From assembly GCA_017518105.1 (NCBI GenBank), contig JAFWWC010000004.1, positions 1-49,865 of the forward strand: a stretch of DNA of 49,865 bases, given 5' to 3'. Under the pieces are notes generated by a model. The model made no database searches and had not been told where the DNA came from. It saw only the letters and a list, made by a program, of their open reading frames with translations. The position numbers and the translations under genes were made by a program. The DNA comes from Selenomonadaceae bacterium. Its GTDB lineage: Bacteria > Bacillota > Negativicutes > Selenomonadales > Selenomonadaceae. Positions 18,203 to 29,732 of the stretch are shown here, piece after piece; the first letter of the stretch is position 1, and each line of letters begins with the position of its first letter.

Positions 18203-19732
18203 TTATTTTTCGTCGGGAATGGGAACTTGTTTAAGGCGCGTAATTCGTCCCACGGCGTAATCTTTCATGCCGACCTGGTTTAGGTAATCGGCGAAGACTT
18301 CATCGAACGTGCCCAGCTCGCCAACAATCTTTGCGCCTTTAAGCATGGTGTAATCGTCGCCGCCATAAGTCTGGAAGTCGGCAAGGGCAATCGTATAATT
18401 CTTGTTCTCGTCGAGGGGGTGACCGCCGATTGAAATTTCTTTGACGCGGTGCCCGCCGGGTTGCGTGGGGTCGTAGCTAAAAGTTAAGCCGCTGACATCT
18501 AGGAAGCCGCCAAAAGACGCTGGATAATATTCGACGGAGTGTTCAAGCATTGCACGAATCACTGAACCTTTGACCTCGGCTACGCGCAACGTATTGCCGA
18601 AGGGGAAGATAGCCATAATGTCACGTTTGCGAACGTCGCCTTTGGGCAAATCAGCACGCAAGCCGCCGCCGTTGATTATAGCAATGTCAGACTTCGCCGC
18701 CCAACGGAACGCGTCCGCCGTGAGATTGCCGAGTTCAGATTCATTGCGGCGGACAAGCAGGCGTTCGCTTGAAAGTTCTTTATCGCTGTGAGCAACGACT
18801 TCATTAAGGAGAACCTCCGCCTTAGCGTTTACGTCTTTGAGCACCGCGAGGATTTGTTTATCGGGCACGGGGTTGATAGCTCTGATTTCGTCCGCGTCGA
18901 GGAGTTCGGACTTCTTAGAAATAATCTTGTGGTCTTCAACTGCAATCGTCGCCTTGCCGAGGAAATGTTCATAACAACCGGTTTGGACAATCAACGTATC
19001 CTTAACTCTGATTCCCTCGGTAAGAACTGTGTGGCTGTGCCCGTCAACGATTAAATCAATGCCGTCCGTCTCGCGGGCAATGCGTTCGCTGGTGAATTCG
19101 GAGCTTGCGTCAACGCCCATGTGCATTAGGGCAATCAACACATCGCACTTGGGGCGCAGGACTTTAATCATCTCTTTGGAGACTTCAACGGGATTCAGGA
19201 ACTCGACCTCGGTTACGTTCTTAGGATTGGTCTTGAAGGCGGTTTCAGGCGTCGACAGCCCGAAGACACCTACCTTGATTCCGTTTAACTTGAAGATTTT
19301 ATACGGCTTGAAAAGTCTTTTGCCATTGCTCCGCCGCACGACGTTAGCATCGAGGATTGGGAACTTGAGTTGCTTAGCGAGCCGTTCGAGTTGCTTTGAG
19401 CCGTAGTTGAAGTCGTGATTGCCAGCAGTCATTGCATCGTAGCCCGCCGCGTTCATGAGTGGCACCATACTTTCACCGCGGCTGATTGTGATAATCGGCA
19501 TACCGTGGAACGTGTCGCCGGCGTCAAGCCAAAGCGTCGCGGGGTTCTTTGCCTTGACGGTCTTAACCGCCGCCGCAAGCTCCGCCAGTCCTATGCTGTG
19601 CTTATTGTCGTCCGTGTCTTGAATGCGGGAGTGCATGTCGTTGGTATGGAAGATGATAAGCTCCGCCGCCGCGCAAATCGACACGTTGAACATCAGCAGG
19701 GCAATCAGCACGCCGATAAATTTCTTAACCAT
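18203..19732 (-). CDS. Secreted 5'-nucleotidase / 2',3'-cyclic phosphodiesterase family
   Basis: 509 residues from the ATG at 19732, which has GGAGG seven bases upstream and begins a signal peptide (MVKKFIGVLIALLMFNVSICA). The calcineurin-like metallophosphatase domain shows the full motif set: FHTNDMHSR, DAGDTFHG, GNHDFNYG, HMGVD and DGHSHT. The C-terminal substrate domain has NGGGLRADLPKG, FPFGNTLR and FQTYGGDDYTML. UshA-like enzymes hydrolyse extracellular nucleotides for purine and phosphate salvage. It is divergent from mnmG. A 146-bp gap to the AAA gene holds no clear terminator. Confidence 0.93.
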   Translation of the reverse strand: MVKKFIGVLIALLMFNVSICAAAELIIFHTNDMHSRIQDTDDNKHSIGLAELAAAVKTVKAKNPATLWLDAGDTFHGMPIITISRGESMVPLMNAAGYDAMTAGNHDFNYGSKQLERLAKQLKFPILDANVVRRSNGKRLFKPYKIFKLNGIKVGVFGLSTPETAFKTNPKNVTEVEFLNPVEVSKEMIKVLRPKCDVLIALMHMGVDASSEFTSERIARETDGIDLIVDGHSHTVLTEGIRVKDTLIVQTGCYEHFLGKATIAVEDHKIISKKSELLDADEIRAINPVPDKQILAVLKDVNAKAEVLLNEVVAHSDKELSSERLLVRRNESELGNLTADAFRWAAKSDIAIINGGGLRADLPKGDVRKRDIMAIFPFGNTLRVAEVKGSVIRAMLEHSVEYYPASFGGFLDVSGLTFSYDPTQPGGHRVKEISIGGHPLDENKNYTIALADFQTYGGDDYTMLKGAKIVGELGTFDEVFADYLNQVGMKDYAVGRITRLKQVPIPDEK

Positions 19733-19794
19733 TAAAACACCTCCAAAAATATTTTGCGGCAAGTTTATAACCAATCGCCGCTAAAGGCAAGCCG

Positions 19795-19823
19795 TTGACA
19801 CTGCAAGGCGGCAAATTTATAAT
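19795..19823 (+). promoter_or_regulatory. Perfect consensus promoter of mnmG
   Basis: TTGACA (19795-19800) and TATAAT (19818-19823) are separated by exactly 17 bp. The expected start point near 19830 leaves a leader of only about 16 bases, almost all ribosome-binding site. Confidence 0.92.
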
Positions 19824-19845
19824 CGAACGCCAAAGGAGGATTTCA

Positions 19846-21705
19846 ATGTTTATAGCCGACAAATACGACGTGATAGTAATCGGGGCGGGGCACGCGGGAA
19901 TTGAGGCGGCGTTGGCTTCTGCGCGGCTCGGTTGCAAAACACTGCTGACGACCCTATCGCTTGAGAACTTAGCGATGATGCCTTGCAACCCGTCAATCGG
20001 AGGACCCGCCAAAGGTCATCTCGTCCGCGAAATCGACGCACTCGGAGGACAGATGGGTATCGCCGCCGACGCAACTTGTATTCAGTTCCGCACGCTAAAC
20101 ACCGGAAAAGGTCCCGCCGTCCGTGCCCTGCGTGCTCAAGCCGACAAAAAGATTTATCAAGCCGTCATGAAGAGGACTTGCGAGAACGTCGACGGCTTGG
20201 ACTTGAAGCAACTGCTCATTGAAAATATTTTGGTCGAGGGCGGCAAGGTCGTCGGCGTCGAGGCGGAGACAGGGGAAACTTTCTTAGCGTCGGCAGTCGT
20301 CTTGGCGAGCGGCACTTACCTTAGCGGGCGAATAATCATCGGCGAGAGTATCTTTGACGGCGGGCCGAACGGTCAACGCGCCGCGCTCAAGCTATCTGAT
20401 TCGCTTAAAGGTCTGGGCGTCAAGCTCATGCGTTTCAAGACGGGAACGCCCGCCCGTGTCGACGCGAGGACTTTGGACTTTAGCAAAATGGAAATTCAAC
20501 GCGGAGACGAGCCGCCACAAAATTTTTCCTTCATGACACGCGAGCCGCCGATTAATCGCGTCAACTGCTACCTGACTTACACCAACGAACGAACGCACGA
20601 AATCCTACGCCGCAACCTGCACCGCGCACCCATGGCGAACGGAATCATTGAGGGAATCGGTCCGCGCTATTGTCCGTCGATTGAGTCGAAAATTATCCGC
20701 TTCCCCGACAAGGAACGCCATCAACTTTTTCTGGAGCCTGAAGGACTGGACACGACCGAATACTACGTTCAAGGCATGTCGACTTCAATGCCAATGGACG
20801 TTCAAATTGAGTTCCTGCACACGATACCGGGGCTTGAACGGGCAAAAATTATGCGGGCGGGCTACGCGATTGAATATGACTGCTTAGACCCTCTGCAACT
20901 CAAGCCGACTTTGGAATTTAAAACAATCGCAGGTTTCTTCTCGGCGGGGCAATCAAACGGCACGAGCGGTTATGAGGAGGCGGCGGCGCAAGGACTAATC
21001 GCGGGCATAAACGCGGCGGCATTCGTCAAGCAATCGGAGCCGCTGATACTCAAGCGTTCGGAAGGTTATATCGGCGTGCTGATTGATGACCTAGTCACGA
21101 AGGGCACCAACGAACCCTACCGCATGATGACTTCGCGGGCGGAATATCGGCTACTGCTTAGGCAAGACAATGCCGACCTGCGCTTGACGCCGCACGCAAT
21201 CCGAATGGGACTCGCCACGCCCGAACGTCAAAGGCTCTTCGAGACCAAACGCAACCAAATTTTATCGGCAACTCGACGCCTCAACGAAATCAAGCTGACG
21301 CCGAGCACGGAGATTAATCAGAGACTTTGCGCTTTGGGCTTAGGGGAAATTCATAACGCCATGCCGCTTGCCGAACTGCTTCGCCGCCCGCTCGTCACCT
21401 ATGAAAAGATTCGCGACGCCTTCGACCTGCCGACAATTTCCACAGACGCCGCCGCGCAAGTCGAGATTGGCATTTTCTACGAAGGCTACATAAAAAAACA
21501 AGCCGAGCAAGCCGCAAAGCTCGACCGACTAGAAAACAAGATTATCCCCGAAGACATTGACTACAACGCCTTAAAGAATCTGCGCGTGGAGGCACGGGAA
21601 AAACTTTCGCAGATACGTCCGCGTTCAATCGGGCAGGCGTCTAGGATTTCGGGCGTGTCTCCCGCTGATGTCTCCGTGCTCTTGGTTTGGATTGAGACGC
21701 TTTAA
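19846..21705 (+). CDS. mnmG: tRNA uridine-5-carboxymethylaminomethyl modification enzyme MnmG (GidA)
   Basis: 619 residues, the usual length. With MnmE it builds the cmnm5 group on wobble uridine U34 of certain tRNAs. The FAD-binding [10 protein letters not shown] starts at residue 13. Other family signatures are [34 protein letters not shown], the conserved [29 protein letters not shown] and the C-terminal [19 protein letters not shown]. The ATG at 19846 has AAAGGAGGA upstream; an in-frame TTG at 19795 is the -35 box of the promoter, not a start. Its stop overlaps the convergent gene at 21702 within TTTAAA. Confidence 0.97.
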   Translation: MFIADKYDVIVIGAGHAGIEAALASARLGCKTLLTTLSLENLAMMPCNPSIGGPAKGHLVREIDALGGQMGIAADATCIQFRTLNTGKGPAVRALRAQADKKIYQAVMKRTCENVDGLDLKQLLIENILVEGGKVVGVEAETGETFLASAVVLASGTYLSGRIIIGESIFDGGPNGQRAALKLSDSLKGLGVKLMRFKTGTPARVDARTLDFSKMEIQRGDEPPQNFSFMTREPPINRVNCYLTYTNERTHEILRRNLHRAPMANGIIEGIGPRYCPSIESKIIRFPDKERHQLFLEPEGLDTTEYYVQGMSTSMPMDVQIEFLHTIPGLERAKIMRAGYAIEYDCLDPLQLKPTLEFKTIAGFFSAGQSNGTSGYEEAAAQGLIAGINAAAFVKQSEPLILKRSEGYIGVLIDDLVTKGTNEPYRMMTSRAEYRLLLRQDNADLRLTPHAIRMGLATPERQRLFETKRNQILSATRRLNEIKLTPSTEINQRLCALGLGEIHNAMPLAELLRRPLVTYEKIRDAFDLPTISTDAAAQVEIGIFYEGYIKKQAEQAAKLDRLENKIIPEDIDYNALKNLRVEAREKLSQIRPRSIGQASRISGVSPADVSVLLVWIETL

Positions 21706-22004
21706 AGCTTTTTGTGGAAGTCAATCATTAATTCAATCAGCACGAGCGATAAGGTTTCGTGTTTGACTTCACGTGGCGGCAATGTTTGTTCTAGGAAAGC
21801 TTTGGCGTTCTCCCCCGTGAAAAGTTGTCGTACGAGTGCAAAGAAACCGAACGTCAGCGCGTAGAGGGCAGAGATTATCCAGGGCACAGCGGTTTTAATC
21901 AACAGAAACACCAACACGATGATATAGAAAAAAATTTTTGCGAAATACGGTAGCAATCTGATTGTGACGACGAGGATTAGTAAAGTAAGAAGTGCGTTTA
22001 TCAT
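21702..22004 (-). CDS. Small membrane protein of unknown function
   Basis: 100 residues with two or three hydrophobic stretches covering the first 65 residues ([51 protein letters not shown]), followed by a soluble tail with a PPREVKHE segment. The ATG at 22004 overlaps the TRAP permease stop (ATGA) and has AAGGAGG nine bases upstream; an ATG six bases earlier is also possible. It was probably co-transcribed with the TRAP permease, perhaps as an accessory subunit, but I know no family for it. Confidence 0.75.
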   Translation of the reverse strand: MINALLTLLILVVTIRLLPYFAKIFFYIIVLVFLLIKTAVPWIISALYALTFGFFALVRQLFTGENAKAFLEQTLPPREVKHETLSLVLIELMIDFHKKL

Positions 22005-23923
22005 GACCATGAGCCTCCTTTTTGTTTTAATTGCCAGAACAATATCGCCGCAAAGATGACGACGCCCGCAATATCAGTTACGAGACCGGGCTTAATCATC
22101 ATCAAGCCGCCCGCGCCCAAGATTACGCGTTCCAAAGTCTTGAGCGGCGCGGCGAGGTATCCGATAAGCGACGAACTCAACGCGACCATTCCGATTAACG
22201 CCGTGAACAACGACAACCCTAAGCCGACCGTCACGCCGTCAAGCAGTAAAAGTTCGGGGCTGAGAACGAACATATACGGGATAATGAACGCGGCGATTGC
22301 GAGTTTAGATGCGTTGATACCTGTCCTTAGTGCGTTGCCGCCTGATATGCCCGACCCCGCATAAGCCGCAAGCGCGACCGGCGGTGTGACGTCCGCGATT
22401 ATCCCGAAGTAGAAAACGAACATGTGAGCCGCTAAGACGGGTACGCCCATTTGAATCAGAGCGGGCGCGGCTATCGTCGAGGTTATGACGTAGTTAGCCG
22501 TCGTCGGGACGCCCATGCCCAAGAGTATCGCGGTTATCATCGTCAGGAACATGCTCGGCAAGATTAATCCGCCCGATAAGTCCAAAAGAGCCGACGCTAA
22601 CTTCAAGCCGACGCCAGTTTTAGTCACGACGCCGATTATGATTCCCGCCGCCGCACACGCGACTAACACGCCCAAGACATTGCGGGCACCGGTCTCCAAA
22701 CCTTTTAAGATTTCCTTCGGCGTCATGCGCGTCGATTTTTTTATTGACGACACCACGATTGATAAAATTATCGCAACCAAAGCCGCCCGCATAGGAGTGT
22801 AGCCGCTAACGAGTAGATAGACGATTATTATCAGCGGGATTGCCAGATGTCCACGCGTCTTTAAAAGTTCGCTGAGCTTTGGCAGTTCGGAACGGGGCAA
22901 GCCTTGCAAATTGTTCCTTTTAGCCTCGAAGTGAACGCCGAGCCACACGCCGATAAAGTACAACGCCGCCGGGATAACCGCCGCTTTGACGATTTCGACG
23001 TAAGGGACGCCGACGAACTCCGCCATTAAAAACGCCGCCGCGCCCATGACTGGTGGCATAAGTTGTCCGCCCGTGGACGCCGCCGCCTCGACTGCCCCCG
23101 CGAAGTCTTTATGATAGCCCAGCTTCTTCATCATAGGTATCGTAAGCGAACCCGTGCCCACGACGTTAGCGACCGATGAACCGCTGACAGTCCCCATTAG
23201 CCCGCTTGACAGGACAGCGACTTTAGCGGGACCGCCGCTCGCCCAACCAGCTATCGAGTTCGCCACGTCGATAAAGAACTTGCCAAGCCCCGTGCCCTCA
23301 AGATACGCGCCGAACAGGATAAACAGAAAAATAAACGTCGACGACACGCCTAAGGGGATTCCGAAGATGCCTTCCGTCGTGAAGTAGACGTGGCTGACAA
23401 AATAATCAATCGACAAGCCGCGATGAGCCAACAGCCCTGGCATATACGGTCCGGCAAAAGCATACGTAATAAAGAACAAGACGACGCAGACCATAGGAAT
23501 TCCGACGACACGCCGCGCCGCCTCTATGACTAGAAGAATTCCCAGTGCACCGATTGCAACGTCCGTTGGCGTCGGGAGTGCCGCACGCAAGATAAGTTCT
23601 TTGTAATTAATGACGATATAAGCTGGAGCCGCCGCGCCCATGATTGCAAGGATTAAGTCGAGCGGGTGAAGTTTATCGCGCCGCCAAGATTTTTTCGCGG
23701 GGTAAAGCAGGAACGATAAGCACAGCCCAAAGCCCAGATGAATTGCCCGCTGTATCTGCGCGTCAAGTAGCCCGAAACTCGCCGTATAAATCTGGAAGAC
23801 GGAAAAGCTTATCGCCAACGCGGAGATGACCCGCGCCATTGCTCCGGTATATTCCATCGTGTTTGATTCGGTGTCGTACTTCTTTAAAACTTCAGCGGTT
23901 GTCATCTCTTTTCTTTCAGTCAA
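22001..23923 (-). CDS. TRAP transporter permease, fused 4TM/12TM (DctQM type)
   Basis: About 640 residues, almost wholly hydrophobic with many helices. It matches the fused small (4TM) plus large (12TM) permease of TAXI-type TRAP transporters. Typical large-subunit segments include GLMGTVSGSSVANVVGTGSLTIPMMKKLGY, AAASTGGQLMPPVMGAAAFLMAEF and GMGVPTTANYVITSTIAAPALIQMGV. These secondary transporters take up carboxylates or amino acids using a sodium gradient and a periplasmic receptor. No receptor gene is adjacent. The TTG start at 23923 is chosen because AGGAGG lies nine bases upstream; an ATG at 23905 is 27 bases from it. The ribosome-binding site overlaps the end of mutS2. Confidence 0.92.
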   Translation of the reverse strand: MTERKEMTTAEVLKKYDTESNTMEYTGAMARVISALAISFSVFQIYTASFGLLDAQIQRAIHLGFGLCLSFLLYPAKKSWRRDKLHPLDLILAIMGAAAPAYIVINYKELILRAALPTPTDVAIGALGILLVIEAARRVVGIPMVCVVLFFITYAFAGPYMPGLLAHRGLSIDYFVSHVYFTTEGIFGIPLGVSSTFIFLFILFGAYLEGTGLGKFFIDVANSIAGWASGGPAKVAVLSSGLMGTVSGSSVANVVGTGSLTIPMMKKLGYHKDFAGAVEAAASTGGQLMPPVMGAAAFLMAEFVGVPYVEIVKAAVIPAALYFIGVWLGVHFEAKRNNLQGLPRSELPKLSELLKTRGHLAIPLIIIVYLLVSGYTPMRAALVAIILSIVVSSIKKSTRMTPKEILKGLETGARNVLGVLVACAAAGIIIGVVTKTGVGLKLASALLDLSGGLILPSMFLTMITAILLGMGVPTTANYVITSTIAAPALIQMGVPVLAAHMFVFYFGIIADVTPPVALAAYAGSGISGGNALRTGINASKLAIAAFIIPYMFVLSPELLLLDGVTVGLGLSLFTALIGMVALSSSLIGYLAAPLKTLERVILGAGGLMMIKPGLVTDIAGVVIFAAILFWQLKQKGGSWS

Positions 23924-23936
23924 AGTTAATCTCCTC

Positions 23937-26306
23937 CTATCGAAGCGTAACGAGCGTCGCGCCCGTGCCGCCTTCGTCTTGGTCGGCGAACTGATAGCTT
24001 GCCACGGAATTATTCGTTCGTAGGAAGTCATGAACGCCCTTCCTTAATGCGCCCGTGCCTTTGCCGTGAATAATCAGCACTTGCTTAAGCCCAGATAGTT
24101 GCGCGTCGTCGATGAACTTGCCGCAAACTTGTTCCGCCTCGTCGACCATCATGCCGCGAATATCAATCGTGCGTGTGACGGTCGCCATTTTCTGCATTAG
24201 TCCGAGTGAGCCGCGATTGGAACTAGTTGACGGCGGCTGAAAACTTTCCTGCTGATTGTGGCTGACGAATCGACAAGCCGAGACTTTAACCGTCGTCCGC
24301 AATGCCCCGACTTGCACGCTTAAGGCGTCGTCCTCTATGGCAAGCACCGTTCCCTTCTGGTCGAGCGGCTTGATATAAACCGTGTCGCCGACGATAAGTT
24401 TTTTCTTGTTAATGCGGGTGCCAACGAACTTATCAGCGATTATTCCCGTCGCCGAATCAATTTCAGCCTCGCGGAGCTTGTCGCGTGCCTGCTGAATCAC
24501 TTGTTGCCGACGCTTAACGCCCGCATCGTCGAATTGCTCTTTGAGGGCGGCGATAATCTCTTCAGCCTCGCGCTTAGTCTCGCGAATCATGGCGGCGGAC
24601 TTGTCCTTTGCCTTGCGGATGATGTCGCCCTTAGTCTTAGCAATCTCGTCGCGCATTTCGACAATCTGCTTTTCGTGCTTGATGACTTGCTGTTGACGTT
24701 CCAAAATTTCGGCGTTGCGTTGTTCAAAGATAATGCGTTGGGTCTCAAGCTCGCTGACGACTTGTTCAAAGCTGGCGTGGTCGGCGGTGATGAGTTGCTT
24801 AGCACGCAGAATCAGACTTTGCGGTAAGCCTAAGCGTTGACTGATTGCAAAGGCATTGCTCGCGCCTGGAATGCCGATTAGCAATCGATAAGTCGGGCGC
24901 AAGGTCTCGGCGTCGAATTCAACGCTGGCGTTCTCAATGCCGTCCGTCGAGTAAGCAAAGGTCTTTAGCTCTGAATAATGGGTCGTGGCAATGGTCGCCG
25001 CTCCGATTTGCAAAAGCCGTTCGAGGATTGACATAGCCAACGCCGCGCCCTCGTCGGGGTCGGTGCCAGCTCCTATCTCGTCGAGTAAAACCAAGTCGGT
25101 CGGGGTCACGTCGTCTAGGATAGCCACGATTTTTTTCATGTGCGCCGAGAAGGTTGATAGGCTCTGTTCAATCGATTGCTCGTCGCCGATGTCCGCAAAG
25201 ATATTCGTGAAGACGCTGATACGTGAGCCGCTCGCCGCTGGAATGTACAAGCCCGTCTGCGTCATCAGGGCAAGCAAGCCTAATGTCTTCATGGAAACGG
25301 TTTTGCCGCCGGTATTCGGTCCAGTAACCAACAGCATGGAAAAGTTTTCGCCGAGCTGAATATCAATCGGAACGACGCTTGCCGAGTCAATCAACGGGTG
25401 CCGCGCCGCCTTCAAGTCGGTAAAGTCTTCAAGCTGTGGTTCAGTGGCGTTTAGGTCGCGGGCAAGGCGGGCTTTGGCGAAGAGCAAATCGACCTCGGCT
25501 AAGATTTTTATGTTGCCCGTGAGCGTGTCTAGGTTCTTTCGGACGGCGTCGCTTAGGTTGCGTAGAATCCTCATGACTTCGTGGCGTTCGGCGGCTTCGA
25601 GTTCCTTAACGCTGTTATTGAGATTGACGACGGCAAGTGGCTCGATAAAGACAGTGGCACCCGTGGCGGATTGGTCGTGGACGATGCCGGCGACTTGAGA
25701 CTTGTACTCTAGCTTGACGGGCAGAACGTATCTATCGCCGCGCATGGTTACGATTGCGTCTTGGAAGAACTTCTGCTTGCTGGTGTCGTGGAGGATATTA
25801 AAGATTTCGTTCTTGATTCGGCTTTGGGCAGTGCGCAGGTCTCGACGAATCTTTTGCAGTTCAACGCTTGCGGTATCGCGAACGGCTCCATGCTCATCAA
25901 TGGCGTTGTCGAGTTGCCGTTCAAGGTTGCCGAGTATCTCAAGTTCGGTGGCGCGTGCTTTTAGTTTTGGGGCGTCGGCGTCGGTTTCTTTGAAAAAGGC
26001 TTTTACTTGCCGCATGGTGTACATCGTCGATAGCACGTCTAGGAGGTTTTCAGCGTCGGCGGCACTGCCCAGCTTAATCTTCTGGAAGGTCTCCCGAACG
26101 TCGCGGAATCCTCCGAGCGGCGGCGAACTCGTCGCGAATATCTTTACAGCCTCCGTCGTCAGCGAAAGTCTTTCCCTAACCGTGTCGAAGTCGTCAGCGG
26201 GTTCCAACTTCAACGCCAGTTCCTTGCCGTAATTGCTCGTCGCGCAATCCCTTAGCCTCGACAGAATCTTATCAAGCTCCAGCGTCTTAAATGAATCCTT
26301 CAGCAT
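23937..26306 (-). CDS. mutS2: MutS2 family ATPase / Smr endonuclease
   Basis: 789 residues, usual length. The MutS-like ATPase core has Walker A GPNTGGKT (329-336), then QSLSTFSAHMKKI and the Walker B region LVLLDEIGAGTDPDEGAALA. A long charged coiled region covers about 510-620. The C-terminal Smr domain shows IDIRGMMVDEA and IIHGKGTGALR. In Firmicutes MutS2 suppresses recombination and rescues collided ribosomes. It lacks the mismatch-recognition domain of MutS. The ATG has GGAAGG eight bases upstream. It is followed directly by the TRAP permease gene. Confidence 0.96.
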   Translation of the reverse strand: MLKDSFKTLELDKILSRLRDCATSNYGKELALKLEPADDFDTVRERLSLTTEAVKIFATSSPPLGGFRDVRETFQKIKLGSAADAENLLDVLSTMYTMRQVKAFFKETDADAPKLKARATELEILGNLERQLDNAIDEHGAVRDTASVELQKIRRDLRTAQSRIKNEIFNILHDTSKQKFFQDAIVTMRGDRYVLPVKLEYKSQVAGIVHDQSATGATVFIEPLAVVNLNNSVKELEAAERHEVMRILRNLSDAVRKNLDTLTGNIKILAEVDLLFAKARLARDLNATEPQLEDFTDLKAARHPLIDSASVVPIDIQLGENFSMLLVTGPNTGGKTVSMKTLGLLALMTQTGLYIPAASGSRISVFTNIFADIGDEQSIEQSLSTFSAHMKKIVAILDDVTPTDLVLLDEIGAGTDPDEGAALAMSILERLLQIGAATIATTHYSELKTFAYSTDGIENASVEFDAETLRPTYRLLIGIPGASNAFAISQRLGLPQSLILRAKQLITADHASFEQVVSELETQRIIFEQRNAEILERQQQVIKHEKQIVEMRDEIAKTKGDIIRKAKDKSAAMIRETKREAEEIIAALKEQFDDAGVKRRQQVIQQARDKLREAEIDSATGIIADKFVGTRINKKKLIVGDTVYIKPLDQKGTVLAIEDDALSVQVGALRTTVKVSACRFVSHNQQESFQPPSTSSNRGSLGLMQKMATVTRTIDIRGMMVDEAEQVCGKFIDDAQLSGLKQVLIIHGKGTGALRKGVHDFLRTNNSVASYQFADQDEGGTGATLVTLR

Positions 26307-26371
26307 TGAATCAACCTTCCAAAATTTTTTCTCTGATTGTAAATGACTTCGCTTTAGGCGTCAAATTTACC

Positions 26372-26400
26372 TTGCAAATTACTTTAAGTAGTGATACACT
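26372..26400 (+). promoter_or_regulatory. Promoter of tRNA-Arg
   Basis: TTGCAA (26372-26377) and TACACT (26395-26400) with a 17-bp spacer lie nine bases before the tRNA 5' end. Confidence 0.7.
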
Positions 26401-26408
26401 GCGGGCAC

Positions 26409-26485
26409 GCGGTTGTAGCTCAGCAGGATAGAGCAACTGCCTCCTAAGCAGTAGGTCGGGCGTTCGAATCGCCCCAATCGCACCA
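26409..26485 (+). tRNA. tRNA-Arg (anticodon CCT)
   Basis: A full cloverleaf is visible: acceptor GCGGTTG/CAATCGC, anticodon arm ACTGC-CTCCTAA-GCAGT giving anticodon CCT (reads AGG), T-loop GTTCGAATC, and an encoded CCA end. Confidence 0.95.
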
Positions 26486-26530
26486 ATAATCGCGAATCAT
26501 AAGGAGCAGAGAATATAGATTAGATGATGT

Positions 26531-26564
26531 AGCTCTTCAAAGGTTGGAAGGGCTTTTATTTTTT
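26531..26564 (+). terminator. Terminator after tRNA-Arg
   Basis: An 8-bp stem AGCTCTTC/GAAGGGCT is followed by TTTTATTTTTT, between the tRNA and msrAB. Confidence 0.8.
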
Positions 26565-26580
26565 AATGGGGGCGGTCTTT

Positions 26581-27714
26581 ATGTCTAGGGGGAAAATTTT
26601 TATGAGCATTCTGGCTTGTGTGGCGGCGTTGACTATGGGGGCATGTATGCCTTCGACGCAAGGAAATGTTTCAGCGTCGCAAAAGTCAAACGTGTCATTG
26701 CCAGAAGAAATCGTTCAGCAAAATCAAAAGACGGAAGGGCTAGCGGAGATTTACTTGGCGGGCGGCTGTTTTTGGGGTACAGAATTTTTGATGATGAACG
26801 TGCCCGGCGTCGAAAGCGTGGAGGTGGGCTACGCTAACGGACCGACGCGCAATCCAACTTATAAGGACGTTTGCAACGATTCGGGGCACGCGGAGTCGGC
26901 GCACATCATCTACAATCCGGACGTCGTTCCGCTTCAAAAGCTTTTGGAAGTTTACTACATGTCCATTGACCCGACGCTACTCAATCAGCAGGGCAAGGAT
27001 AAGGGCGTTCAGTATCGCACGGGCGTTTATTACAGCGACCCCGCTGACGAGCCGACGATTAAAAAATCTTTGGACGATTTGCAGACGGGTTTGATTGATG
27101 AAGTCGTAGTCGAGTGTATGCCGATTAAAAATTTCTATCGCGCCGAGGAGGAGCACCAGCAGTATCTGATTAAGAACCCGAACGGCTATTGCCATATCTC
27201 GCGCTCGTTTATCAATGAGCAGGCCAAAGCTAAGGCGGCGGAGCAATTCGACGACAAGGACTTTTCACGCGGCAGGGTTTACGGCAGACCTAGCAAGGAA
27301 GTCCTCGACAACCTCAGCGACCTTCAGCGGGACGTGACGCAAAAGGCAGAGACCGAGCCAGCGTATAAAAACGAATACAACGACGAATTCCGCGCCGGCA
27401 TCTATGTAGACGTGACCAACGGGCAACCGCTCTTTGCCTCGACGGATAAATTTGATTCGGCGTGCGGTTGGCCTGCCTTCACTAAGCCGATTGATAAAAG
27501 TACCCTCGTCGAACGCAAGGACTATACCTTTGGCATGGAGCGGATGGAAGTCCGAGCTAAGGCAAGCCATGCGCACTTGGGGCACGTCTTCGAAGACGGA
27601 CCAAAAGAAAAAGGCGGGCTTCGCTACTGCATTAACAGCGCGTCGCTCCGCTTTATTCCCCGCGAACAAATGCAGGCAGAAGGTTACGGCGATTGGCTTG
27701 ACTTATTCAAGTAA
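26581..27714 (+). CDS. msrAB: Peptide methionine sulfoxide reductase MsrA-MsrB fusion, lipoprotein
   Basis: About 377 residues. A lipoprotein signal ends in the lipobox LTMGAC. The MsrA domain follows with catalytic C63 in GGCFWG. The MsrB domain ends with catalytic C350 in GGLRYCINSASLRF, preceded by CGWPAFTKP and HAHLGHVFEDGP. The zinc-binding CxxC pairs of many MsrB proteins are absent, as in other fused MsrAB. It repairs oxidised methionine in envelope proteins outside the cytoplasmic membrane. The ATG at 26581 is preferred because it leaves a basic n-region (MSRGK) and has GGGGGCGG upstream; ATG 26602 also has a good site, and 26566 is possible but lacks one. Confidence 0.93.
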   Translation: MSRGKIFMSILACVAALTMGACMPSTQGNVSASQKSNVSLPEEIVQQNQKTEGLAEIYLAGGCFWGTEFLMMNVPGVESVEVGYANGPTRNPTYKDVCNDSGHAESAHIIYNPDVVPLQKLLEVYYMSIDPTLLNQQGKDKGVQYRTGVYYSDPADEPTIKKSLDDLQTGLIDEVVVECMPIKNFYRAEEEHQQYLIKNPNGYCHISRSFINEQAKAKAAEQFDDKDFSRGRVYGRPSKEVLDNLSDLQRDVTQKAETEPAYKNEYNDEFRAGIYVDVTNGQPLFASTDKFDSACGWPAFTKPIDKSTLVERKDYTFGMERMEVRAKASHAHLGHVFEDGPKEKGGLRYCINSASLRFIPREQMQAEGYGDWLDLFK

Positions 27715-27721
27715 GAAGATT

Positions 27722-29359
<1,638 letters not shown>

Positions 29360-29393
29360 TCATTGCGAGTGCTTAAAAAATTTTTTTATGTCC

Positions 29394-29732
29394 TCAAGAA
29401 AGGTCTTCGGGTTCTTCTTCTGATTTCAAACGGCTAGACGCGGAAGATTTTTTCTCTGCCGTCTTGCTCGCGCCGCGTGGACGTTTGGTTTCAGGCGGAT
29501 ACCATTCAGCCAACCCCCAAAGCCCGTCTTTTACGTGTTGGAAGCGGCTGTCCATGTTAATCATCGTGTAAATCTCCGAGATAGCCGCCGCCTCATCTTG
29601 AACGACTTTATTTTGTCTGGCGATGACCTCGCGAATCAACTTCTTAAAGTAAATCGGATTATCCTTGTCCGTCTCGCTTAAGATTTGATAGGCAATGTCT
29701 ACCTCGCTCATTTCCGTAAAGTTTTCTTCCAT
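29394..29732 (-). CDS. rpoE: RNA polymerase delta subunit
   Basis: 112 residues from the ATG at 29732, which has AGGAGGA nine bases upstream. The HARE-HTH fold is visible: the start EVDIAYQILSETDKDNPIYFKKLI, then AISEIYTMINMDSRF and GLWGLAEWYPP. The C-terminal tail is short, with mixed Lys/Ser and only a small acidic end (EEEPEDLS), whereas the Bacillus protein has a long acidic tail. Delta raises RNA polymerase recycling and sensitivity to initiating nucleotide levels. Placement directly before pyrG supports the call. Start and upstream stop overlap by one base (TAATG). Confidence 0.92.
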   Translation of the reverse strand: MEENFTEMSEVDIAYQILSETDKDNPIYFKKLIREVIARQNKVVQDEAAAISEIYTMINMDSRFQHVKDGLWGLAEWYPPETKRPRGASKTAEKKSSASSRLKSEEEPEDLS

